A stretch of DNA of 7,621 nucleotides, taken from Spirochaeta sp. (lineage in GTDB: Bacteria > Spirochaetota > Spirochaetia > Spirochaetales_E > Spirochaetaceae_B). Location of the stretch: contig JAUUYD010000103.1 in assembly GCA_030590585.1 (NCBI GenBank), positions 1-7,621 on the forward strand, in the 5' to 3' direction. Positions 1 through 4,642 of this stretch are shown piece after piece; the stretch's first letter is position 1; every line of letters starts with the position of its first letter. The position numbers and the translations under genes were made by a program. The notes under the pieces were generated by a model. That model was not told the origin of the DNA, did no database searches, and worked only from the letters and a program-made list of their open reading frames with translations.

Positions 1-147
1 ACAATCAGAATTATCGGCATTCATCATAGCTTCAAGAATGCCGGCACCGATATGGATGGATGTATCTCTCACCAGCGTTTCCAGATATTCAAAATTAGAG
101 GAACCTTCCAAGGCTTGGGAGACCAAGATGGAGATTTCCTGTTCCAT
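1..147 (-). CDS. Transposase, N-terminal 49 residues only (ISKra4-like)
   Basis: Partial gene running off the left edge. The visible 49 residues begin MEQEISILVSQALEG and contain the segment IHIGAGILEAMMNAD, which resembles the N-terminal region of ISKra4-family transposases (pattern G-A-x-L-L-E-x-L-L-N-A-D). The DDE catalytic core would be further left and is not visible. The ATG at 147 has no Shine-Dalgarno sequence. This frame is open back through the A7 tract at 176-182, where a -1 shift from the preceding orf would enter it, so the true product may be a fusion with that orf. The family call is moderate because only the N-terminus is seen. Confidence 0.55.
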   Translation of the reverse strand, partial: MEQEISILVSQALEGSSNFEYLETLVRDTSIHIGAGILEAMMNADNSDC

Positions 148-167
148 AACGGTTCTGATTTTTGAGT

Positions 168-545
168 TCAGCCCCTTTTTTTAGCCTCATTAGAAACTGG
201 TTTCTCCTGCTCTAACAGGACATCACAAATGCGAATATTTGTTTCCTTGATCTGATCAATAATCATTTGAAACTCGTGAAAGCGAGCTATCTGCTGTTTT
301 GTCGAATCGATAGCATCTGACCTGATGGTTTTTGCTACGTTTTTTCCTTTGACGGCGCGACTGAGCGTCCAGTATGGGCCATGGCCGGGATCATCTTTTC
401 TTGCACAATGGCAATAGTCCTTCCCGCAAGTATGATAACGAGCAGTAAGGGAACCCTGACGAAATGGTTCCAAATTCATTAACTGTTGGATAAGTTCATT
501 TGCTTGATCTTGCAGTTCTTGTAGCGATGAGGGTGTTTCTTTCAT
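168..545 (-). CDS. DUF6788-like small protein of the insertion sequence (orfA)
   Basis: Encodes 125 residues from ATG 545, chosen because GGAG lies five bases upstream; an in-frame ATG at 599 has no such site. The core reads GSLTARYHTCGKDYCHCARK (residues 31-50), followed by HGPYWTLSR. This is the C-G-K-x-x-C-x-C plus HGPYY-type signature of the DUF6788 family, with Cys40, Cys45 and Cys47 looking like a small metal-binding knuckle. Flanking segments (about 7-25 and 80-115) are predicted helical, possibly coiled coil. The gene ends 20 bp before the transposase ATG, with a run of seven A residues just before its stop. As the first orf of the element it may bind DNA or assist the transposase; no function is shown by the sequence. 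Confidence 0.65.
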   Translation of the reverse strand: MKETPSSLQELQDQANELIQQLMNLEPFRQGSLTARYHTCGKDYCHCARKDDPGHGPYWTLSRAVKGKNVAKTIRSDAIDSTKQQIARFHEFQMIIDQIKETNIRICDVLLEQEKPVSNEAKKRG

Positions 546-553
546 GAAAACTC

Positions 554-586
554 CTATACTTACTAGTTGATATACAGTAAGTATAG
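554..586 (-). promoter_or_regulatory. 11-bp inverted repeat upstream of the IS orfA
   Basis: CTATACTTACT (554-564) and AGTAAGTATAG (576-586) are perfect inverted copies separated by 11 bp. On the minus strand the last base of the downstream arm is the first G of the GGAG ribosome binding site for the gene starting at 545. In RNA that contains the whole palindrome, the hairpin would abut and partly occlude that site. It could instead be a protein operator. Confidence 0.5.
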
Positions 587-693
587 CATAGAAACACACC
601 TAATAAATAGAAATACGTTGGTAGCATAAAAAATAAACGAATTTGTCGTGCACCCACTGCTCTCTAATCGCTTGCCTTATAAGGCTTTATGTG

Positions 694-840
694 TGCCTGG
701 AAGAGGACTCGAACCCTCTGGTCGCCCACCTCCTGTGGACTTCCGGCGGGCCGCCTTCGAGAACTAAATCGACCTCCTGTCGATTTGCCCTCCCTAATCG
801 GTCGGGCCGTTCTCTCCGGAGGTTCTTCGTCCTCTTCCAG
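694..840 (-). ncRNA. tRNA-end repeat unit A, structured RNA
   Basis: Body almost identical to unit B (a few base changes in about 130). On the minus strand it forms a closing stem GAGAAC/GTTCTC (809-814 with 759-764). Inside is the hairpin AAATCGAC, loop AGGAG, GTCGATTT (766-786). A second hairpin GTCCAC, loop AGGAG, GTGGGC (724-740) precedes the tRNA-like end. This unit is unusual in carrying an inverted copy of the tRNA end at both borders: 697-708 and 829-840 are exact 12-bp inverse complements. No U-rich terminator follows its 3' end; only a 12-bp palindrome at 674-685 is seen. Expression is not shown. Confidence 0.6.
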
Positions 841-880
841 CAGGCGCGTACATTCGATGGTATGTACATATTCAGGGCAT

Positions 881-907
881 AAAAAACCGCTTCGATTAAG
901 AAGCGGT
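881..907 (-). terminator. Intrinsic terminator after repeat unit B
   Basis: On the minus strand ACCGCTTC, a six-base loop, then GAAGCGGT, followed by a run of T. It begins a few bases after the tRNA-like 3' end of unit B at 911. Stem 887-893 pairs with 900-906. Confidence 0.85.
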
Positions 908-910
908 AAA

Positions 911-1047
911 TGCCTGGAAGAGGACTTGAACCCTCTGGTCGCCCACATCCTGTGGGCTTCCGGCGGGCCGCCTTCGAGAACTAAATCGACCTCCTGTCGA
1001 TTTGCCCTCCCTGATCGGTCGGGCCGTTCTCTCCTGAGGTTCGAGTC
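911..1047 (-). ncRNA. tRNA-end repeat unit B, structured RNA
   Basis: Same fold as units A and C. The closing stem is GAGAAC/GTTCTC (1026-1031 with 976-981). The inner hairpin is AAATCGAC, loop AGGAG, GTCGATTT (983-1003). The outer hairpin is GCCCAC, loop AGGAT, GTGGGC (941-957). The 5' border ACTCGAACCTC is an inverted copy of the T-arm and pairs with the 3' border except at one position (TTCAAGT instead of TTCGAGT). The unit ends in the tRNA-Leu acceptor sequence and is followed by a terminator. No promoter of its own is evident, so expression would need readthrough from the tRNA promoter. Confidence 0.6.
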
Positions 1048-1061
1048 AGCCGCTTCGATAT

Positions 1062-1099
1062 AGAAAAGCCCGGAAACCTTGCGGTCACCGGGCTTTTCT
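1062..1099 (-). terminator. Intrinsic terminator after repeat unit C
   Basis: A 12-bp perfect stem, AGAAAAGCCCGG paired with CCGGGCTTTTCT (1062-1073 with 1088-1099), with an inner ACC/GGT stem. The T-rich strand lies at the 3' side on the minus strand, three bases after the tRNA-like end of unit C at 1102. The stem is symmetric in its A/T ends, so it could act in both directions. Confidence 0.85.
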
Positions 1100-1101
1100 T
1101 A

Positions 1102-1237
1102 TGCCTGGAAGAGGACTCGAACCCTCTGGTCGTTGTCATCCTGACAACTCCCTCCGGGCCGCCTGCGGGTGCTGCCGCCGACATCCCTGTCGGCTCTTCC
1201 TCGCTATCGCTCGGCGCACCCTCCGGAGGTTCGAGTC
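1102..1237 (-). ncRNA. tRNA-end repeat unit C, structured RNA
   Basis: This unit is diverged in sequence from A and B but keeps the same fold. The closing stem is GGGTGC/GCACCC (1216-1221 with 1167-1172). The inner hairpin is GCCGACA, loop GGGA, TGTCGGC (1177-1194). The outer hairpin is GTTGTC, loop AGGAT, GACAAC (1132-1148). All three stems differ from units A/B by paired changes, which is good evidence that the structure, not the sequence, is kept. The 5' border ACTCGAACCTC pairs with the tRNA-like 3' border. The inner hairpin contains ACAGGGATGT, which fits the CsrA SELEX consensus core. Confidence 0.65.
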
Positions 1238-1251
1238 TACATCTTGAAGAT

Positions 1252-1293
1252 AAAAAAAGCTTCAGCAGCCTTTCGGCCACTGAAGCTTTTTTT
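1252..1293 (-). terminator. Intrinsic terminator of tRNA-Leu
   Basis: A7-GCTTCAG and CTGAAGC-T7 form a 14-bp stem (1252-1265 with 1280-1293) with an inner GCC/GGC stem. It is placed directly after the tRNA 3' end and overlaps its discriminator base. It is symmetric and could work in both directions. Confidence 0.9.
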
Positions 1294-1376
1294 GCCTGGA
1301 AGAGGACTCGAACCTCCACGCCCTTGCGAGCACTAGTCCCTGAAACTAGCGTGTCTACCAATTTCACCATCCAGGC
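1293..1376 (-). tRNA. tRNA-Leu (anticodon CAG)
   Basis: An 84-nt class II tRNA. The acceptor stem is GCCTGGA/TCCAGGC with discriminator A at 1293. The anticodon stem is CTAGT/ACTAG around loop TTCAGGG, which puts anticodon CAG at 1340-1342 (reads CUG). The long variable arm GCTC-GCAA-GGGC is typical of leucine tRNAs, and the T-arm is GGAGG-TTCGAGT-CCTCT. The 3' CCA is not encoded. A strong promoter lies just upstream and a strong terminator directly downstream. Its 3' end is the sequence copied three times in the following repeat array. Confidence 0.97.
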
Positions 1377-1390
1377 GGGAGACGAGGATG

Positions 1391-1419
1391 AAAGTAACTG
1401 GAGGGTGAGATTTTGTCAA
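1391..1419 (-). promoter_or_regulatory. Promoter of tRNA-Leu
   Basis: Perfect -35 hexamer TTGACA (1414-1419), 17-bp spacer, and -10 hexamer TACTTT (1391-1396, 3 of 6 with extra T/A). It starts transcription only a few bases before the tRNA 5' end at 1376. Confidence 0.75.
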
Positions 1420-1458
1420 TATATGTGGTATTTCTTTCGATAGATTGTTGTGTTTTGC

Positions 1459-1492
1459 GTAATACGGTAATACAAACTGTAATATGTAATAC
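1459..1492 (+). promoter_or_regulatory. GTAATAC direct repeats upstream of vapB (candidate operator/promoter)
   Basis: GTAATAC occurs at 1459-1465, 1467-1473 and 1486-1492, with GTAATAT at 1479-1485, about 13-46 bp before the antitoxin start. The copies fall where a -10 element is expected (for example TTGTTG at 1445-1450, 17 bp, then TAATAC at 1468-1473). Binding of the VapB-VapC complex here would give the autorepression usual for these modules; that role is inferred. Confidence 0.45.
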
Positions 1493-1504
1493 GGAGATTG
1501 AGGT

Positions 1505-1765
1505 ATGGCTATCAGTATCAGGAATTCCGAGGCGGTGAATCTGGCCCGGGAGATGGCAGAGGAGCAGGGGGTAACGATTACTCAGATTGTGACTGAAGCA
1601 TTGAAAGAGAAACGCCGTAAGGTACCTGTGCGATTTGCTCAAAGTGCGTTTGTCCGGGAAATTATGGAAATATCTGAACGGTGCAGCAGGCTCAGGGTAC
1701 TGGACTCACGCTCGGAGGATGAAATCCTGGGTTACGATGAAACGGGTCTCTTCGATGGTAATTGA
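1505..1765 (+). CDS. vapB: VapB-type antitoxin (PSK/Rv0623 family)
   Basis: An 86-residue antitoxin of a type II toxin-antitoxin pair. It would neutralise the RNase encoded next and repress the shared promoter. Residues 1-35 (MAISIRNSEAVNLAREMAEE, then ITQIVTEALKEK) form the N-terminal DNA-binding and dimerisation part typical of the PSK/Rv0623 transcription factor family. The C-terminal DSRSEDEILGYDETGLF (67-83) is the conserved toxin-binding tail of the same family. GGAG at 1493-1496 lies eight bases before ATG 1505. The gene overlaps the toxin gene by 11 bp, which suggests translational coupling. Length is normal for the family. Confidence 0.88.
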   Translation: MAISIRNSEAVNLAREMAEEQGVTITQIVTEALKEKRRKVPVRFAQSAFVREIMEISERCSRLRVLDSRSEDEILGYDETGLFDGN

Positions 1766-2147
1766 TACTTCGGCTATCATGGCGATTCTACTCGGTGAAG
1801 TAGAGGCTGTAAGCTTTGTGAAAGCCATTCACCATGATAATTCCAGGCTGATGTCGGCGAGTTCGGAACTGGTGGCTTCTATTATTGTTACCAGCAGGCT
1901 CGGTGATGACGGGGCAAGGGAGCTGGAATTGCTGCTCTACAAACTGAACTGTGAGATTATACCCTTTACCCACGATCAATCTGTTCTGGCCTTTGAAGGC
2001 TGGCGGCGGTATGGGAAAGGCCGGCATCCGGCGGGGCTGAATTTCGGGGATTGCTGCACTTACGGTCTCTGCCTGTCCACCGGAGAGCCTCTGCTGTTCA
2101 AGGGAAATGATTTCTCCCAAACGGATGTGACAATCGTCTCCTTCTGA
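1755..2147 (+). CDS. vapC: VapC-type PIN-domain toxin with altered active site
   Basis: A 130-residue PIN-domain protein, normally a Mg-dependent endoribonuclease that cuts tRNA or rRNA. The start at 1755 overlaps vapB and gives the family N-terminus MVIDTSAIMAILLGE. Longer in-frame starts upstream would lie inside vapB and are unlikely. Acidic residues Asp4, Asp99 (in LNFGDCCTY), Asp119 and Asp124 are present, as are the family motifs YGKGRHPA (86-93) and GEPLLFKGNDF (110-120). The second acidic position, normally Glu in an SAATLLEA-type segment, reads SASSELVA here. The Glu is at 38 and Val occupies the usual place at 40. The toxin may be weakened or may use the shifted Glu. No ribosome binding site of its own is evident. 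Confidence 0.87.
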   Translation: MVIDTSAIMAILLGEVEAVSFVKAIHHDNSRLMSASSELVASIIVTSRLGDDGARELELLLYKLNCEIIPFTHDQSVLAFEGWRRYGKGRHPAGLNFGDCCTYGLCLSTGEPLLFKGNDFSQTDVTIVSF

Positions 2148-2241
2148 ATTTGGGGCGGCATGGATATGGCGGCGCCCAGAGGTCAATTAAAAAAGAAACA
2201 AGAACTTGCCCTGAAGGCTCATGATGTTTATGGTATGCCTC

Positions 2242-3069
2242 ATGCGGGTTCTTTTTATCGGCGAGATTGTGGGCAAGGCCGGCCACTTCACTTTGAAACA
2301 TCTTTTGAAAGACCTTGTTTCCAGGCGGGAGGTTGATTTCGTTATTGCCAATGCGAATGGTGCCACTGGCGGATTCGGTCTGGGAAAGAATCATGCTATT
2401 ACCCTGCGCAAGAAGGGAATCCGGGTGCTCACCGGCGGGGAATGCATTTACTACAAGAAAGATATTGTGGAATACCTGCCCAGGGCTCCGTGGATTCTAA
2501 GACCGGCGAATCTGCCGCCGGGGATTCCAGGGCGGGGCTGGGGTATCTATGACACACCGGTGGGTGATATCGGGGTAATCTGTATGCTGGGTCAGTCGGG
2601 ATATTCCCGAACCCATGGGAATAATCCTTTTACATATCTGCCGGAGATTGTACGGAAGATACGTGAACGGACGAATGTCATTATTCTGAATTTTCATGCC
2701 GCGACCACCGCTGAGCGGCGGACTATGGCTTTCCATTCCGATGGGCTGGTTTCGGCGATGCTGGGAACCGGGACTCGATGCCAGACGGCTGATGCCGATA
2801 TTTTTCCGGGAGGGACGGCTGTTATTACCGATACCGGACGGACGGGGAGTAGGGGATCGGTGTATGGCATGGACAGCGAGACTGAGATACGTATTCTTCA
2901 GAGCAGGATACCTGAAAGATCGAAGGACGGCTGGGGGGATTTACGCCTTCAGGGGGTCCTTTTGGATATAGATAAAAATGGGAAGACCAGGACGATTGAT
3001 ACCTTGGATATTCCATGCATGGAGGTGCCGGATGACACGAACGGCAATGATAGTCAGCACCGGAAATAA
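2242..3069 (+). CDS. YmdB/TIGR00282-like protein, probably lacking phosphodiesterase activity
   Basis: A 275-residue homologue of the YmdB metallophosphoesterase family (about 264 residues in Bacillus), which hydrolyses 2',3'- or 3',5'-cyclic nucleotides. Family landmarks are MRVLFIGEIVGKAG at the N-terminus, LRPANLPPGIPGRGW (86-100), NFHAATTAE (150-158), QTADADIFPGGTAVITDTGR (181-200) and GMDSE. Several metal-binding positions differ: Asp8 is Glu, the NGEN motif is NANG (37-40), GNH is GGE (65-67), and the THTH segment is TGTR (176-179). Only Asn39 and His152 of the expected set remain. The ATG at 2242 matches the family start but has no Shine-Dalgarno; GAAGG at 2213-2217 would favour 2224. 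It overlaps the next gene by 38 bp, so the two are probably co-transcribed. Confidence 0.85.
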   Translation: MRVLFIGEIVGKAGHFTLKHLLKDLVSRREVDFVIANANGATGGFGLGKNHAITLRKKGIRVLTGGECIYYKKDIVEYLPRAPWILRPANLPPGIPGRGWGIYDTPVGDIGVICMLGQSGYSRTHGNNPFTYLPEIVRKIRERTNVIILNFHAATTAERRTMAFHSDGLVSAMLGTGTRCQTADADIFPGGTAVITDTGRTGSRGSVYGMDSETEIRILQSRIPERSKDGWGDLRLQGVLLDIDKNGKTRTIDTLDIPCMEVPDDTNGNDSQHRK

Positions 3070-3514
3070 TCTTCTGGTGAAGAACAATGATATTTCTTCG
3101 GCCAAGGCTTCCTCTTCCCGTAGGTTCTGGGGTGTAAGTGAGCGTTCCTATTCGGTGAATAATCCGTCAGGTCTGGAATTAACAGAGGGCGATACGGTGG
3201 AGATTTTTCTGCCTCCGGGGCGAACTGTGCTCTCCTCTGCGATTACCTTCTTATTACCTCTGATGCTTTTTCCCACGGGTTATGGTCTGGCTTCCCGTTT
3301 TATTCCGGGGAGTGATGAGGGCATCAGTTTTCTGGTGGGCTTTGGTTCCTTGCTGGCGGGCTTGCCTCTGGGGGCTCTGATTAGGAAATACATGATGAAG
3401 GGCGGTGAGTCTTTATCCTCTGCTCCGGAGATAACCCGGGTATTAACACCTGCCGAGCTTCTTGAATGCCGTCTTAATCCTGAAGGCTGCGGGAGCTGTA
3501 AATCCTGCGGCTGA
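3032..3514 (+). CDS. RseC/MucC-like membrane protein with C-terminal Cys cluster
   Basis: 160 residues; ATG 3032 is preceded by GGAGG at 3021-3025, six bases away, a strong site inside the end of the upstream gene. The sequence N-P-S-G-L-x-x-x-E-G-D-T-V-E-I-F-L (44-60) is the conserved RseC/MucC core. Two hydrophobic helices follow, about 66-86 and 98-117, so the protein should be a two-pass inner-membrane protein with both ends in the cytoplasm. In other bacteria RseC-family proteins act in sigma-E control or with Rnf-type reducing systems for SoxR. The usual N-terminal cysteine motif is absent (SSAKASSSRR instead), while the tail ends GCGSCKSCG with Cys153, Cys156 and Cys159. The precise role here is unknown. 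Confidence 0.75.
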   Translation: MTRTAMIVSTGNNLLVKNNDISSAKASSSRRFWGVSERSYSVNNPSGLELTEGDTVEIFLPPGRTVLSSAITFLLPLMLFPTGYGLASRFIPGSDEGISFLVGFGSLLAGLPLGALIRKYMMKGGESLSSAPEITRVLTPAELLECRLNPEGCGSCKSCG

Positions 3515-3521
3515 ACCAGTA

Positions 3522-4631
3522 TTAAACCTCGGTTAAGCGATTGATTGCTTCAGCCATTCCGTCCAGGGAAACCACCTGAGTAATGTAATTGTGTTCTATC
3601 GCTACCCGGGGCATGCCGAAAACGACTGAGCTTTCTTCATCCTGGGCGACGGTAATACCGCCTTCTTTGTAGATTTCCCCAATCTCCCGTGATCCGTCCC
3701 TTCCCATTCCTGTCATGATGATGGCCAGCGATGCATTGCCGTACTGTTCGGCAACTGAGTCAAACAGCACTCCTGCAGAGGGTTTATGTCCGTTGACATT
3801 TTCTCCATCCATAACATGAGCTACGGCCGCCAGGCTTTTTTTCTCAACTTTCAGATGCTTATTCCCCGGGGCAATGAGGATTCGGCCGGGTTTTATAAGG
3901 TCGCCATCGGCAGCTTCTTTTACCTCCAGAGGACATATTTTATCCAGACTGTTGGCGAACTCTCTTGTGAATCCTGCAGGCATGTGCTGAACGACAACGA
4001 CAGGTACTTTGAGATTTCCGGAGATGCCGGCAAAGACTTGGCGCAGGGCGTTCGGACCGCCGGTGGAAATACCTATGGCAATGATTTCCGGTGAGGCCGC
4101 CTGGCGTTGAGGTGTCAGTTCAGGCCAGTCGGTCGTTCTTTTTGCCGGGGAGGTTTTCATAACCGGCTCTACAGAGACCGGTTTGGAGAAGTTCTTAACA
4201 ACTTGTGTCTTTTCTTTCTTTTTCCGGTATGTACCTCCGTATCCCTTCACCATACCGGTCAGTTGAGCAGCTGTCTCATGGTTGGATTCCGCTGTGCCGC
4301 CTGAGGGTTTGGTAACAAAATCTGATGCCCCGAGAGAAAGGGCTTTCATGGTAATTTCAGCTCCCTTCTTCGCGACGGCTGAAAGTATAACTACCGGTAT
4401 CTCCCAGTTGTTTTCACGGCGTTTCTTGAGGAATCCGATGCCGTCGAGTTCCGGCATCTCCAGATCAAGAACAATAACATCCGGATTCAGGGCCAGGGTT
4501 TTTCTTAAGGCAAATTGGCCGTTCATGGCTGTCCCGACAACCTTGATGCCCTTATCGGTTTCGAGCATACGCCTGATTAAATTACGCATCAGGGCTGAAT
4601 CATCAACAATAAGTACTGTAACTGGTTCCAA
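3522..4631 (-). CDS. cheB: CheB, chemotaxis protein-glutamate methylesterase/deamidase
   Basis: A 369-residue response regulator that removes methyl groups from, and deamidates, chemoreceptors when phosphorylated by CheA. The receiver domain (about 5-120) shows acidic pair Asp10-Asp11, phosphorylated Asp56 in VLDLEMPELDG, Ser84 and Lys108. A lysine- and threonine-rich linker spans about 111-180. The esterase domain (181-369) has the catalytic triad Ser189 (GISTGG), His216 (VVQHMPAGFT) and Asp312 (TGMGRDG), so it looks fully active. The start is TTG at 4631, supported by AGGAG (4640-4644) that overlaps the cheR stop codon. Translation is therefore coupled to cheR. It converges on the RseC-like gene with only seven bases between the stops. 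Confidence 0.97.
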   Translation of the reverse strand: MEPVTVLIVDDSALMRNLIRRMLETDKGIKVVGTAMNGQFALRKTLALNPDVIVLDLEMPELDGIGFLKKRRENNWEIPVVILSAVAKKGAEITMKALSLGASDFVTKPSGGTAESNHETAAQLTGMVKGYGGTYRKKKEKTQVVKNFSKPVSVEPVMKTSPAKRTTDWPELTPQRQAASPEIIAIGISTGGPNALRQVFAGISGNLKVPVVVVQHMPAGFTREFANSLDKICPLEVKEAADGDLIKPGRILIAPGNKHLKVEKKSLAAVAHVMDGENVNGHKPSAGVLFDSVAEQYGNASLAIIMTGMGRDGSREIGEIYKEGGITVAQDEESSVVFGMPRVAIEHNYITQVVSLDGMAEAINRLTEV

Positions 4632-4642
4632 ATGACTTTCTC

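Larger units (their letters stand above)
1..600 (-). mobile_element. Insertion sequence, 5' portion (probable ISKra4 family)
   Basis: Two leftward orfs in tight succession, a small Cys-motif protein and the start of a transposase-like protein, indicate an insertion sequence cut by the left edge of the window. The stretch is visibly more AT-rich than the genes to its right. The right-hand (5') end of the element cannot be fixed because the other terminal repeat is outside the window. It should lie between the inverted repeat at 554-586 and the last tRNA-like repeat unit at 694. Assignment to ISKra4 rests on the N-terminal pattern of the second orf and on my recollection that DUF6788-like orfs accompany such transposases. 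Confidence 0.6.
694..1293 (-). repeat. Array of three tRNA-Leu 3'-end repeat units (rtT-like)
   Basis: On the minus strand, downstream of the tRNA-Leu gene, the last 20 or so bases of the tRNA (T-loop, T-stem 3' strand, acceptor 3' strand, discriminator A) recur three times. Their ends lie at 1102, 911 and 694; the tRNA itself ends at 1293. The spacings are 191, 191 and 217 bp. The copies at 694 and 1102 are exact over the last 20 bases and the one at 911 has one change. Between copies lie structured bodies of about 110 bp, and at least two copies are followed directly by an intrinsic terminator. The arrangement matches the known rtT repeats behind E. coli tyrT, where each repeat also ends in a copy of the tRNA 3' end. 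No believable protein is encoded here. Confidence 0.85.

Noticed and set aside
674..685. Palindrome GCCTTATAAGGC as the terminator of unit A
   Set aside because: It has no loop and no T-run after it on the minus strand, so it does not look like an intrinsic terminator. It may be a remnant or chance.
694..1237. The tRNA-end repeats as a CRISPR array
   Set aside because: The repeated parts are over 100 bp, the spacing is irregular and the intervening sequence is itself conserved, so there are no spacers.
694..1237. The units as integron attC sites
   Set aside because: They are folded repeats of suitable size, but the borders read TTCGAGTC and not the GTTRRRY/RYYYAAC core sites, and no cassette genes lie between them.
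643..1370. Several open frames of 60-129 codons on both strands across the tRNA repeat array
   Set aside because: They are translations of the repeats and of the tRNA itself (for example VKLVDTLVSGTSARKG on the minus strand reads tRNA-Leu). They are Arg/Ser-rich, lack ribosome binding sites and overlap one another on both strands. E. coli has a similar doubtful reading frame (tpr) in its rtT repeats, but nothing here supports translation.
2160..2240. Open frame starting MDMAAPRGQLKKKQ between vapC and the YmdB-like gene
   Set aside because: Only about 27 codons lie outside the YmdB-like gene. The rest runs in another frame inside it, and I see no ribosome binding site or family resemblance.
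3515..3540. Terminator between the converging RseC-like gene and cheB
   Set aside because: Only a short AT-rich imperfect inverted repeat (TTAAACC/GGTTAA) with no T-run is present, too weak to call.
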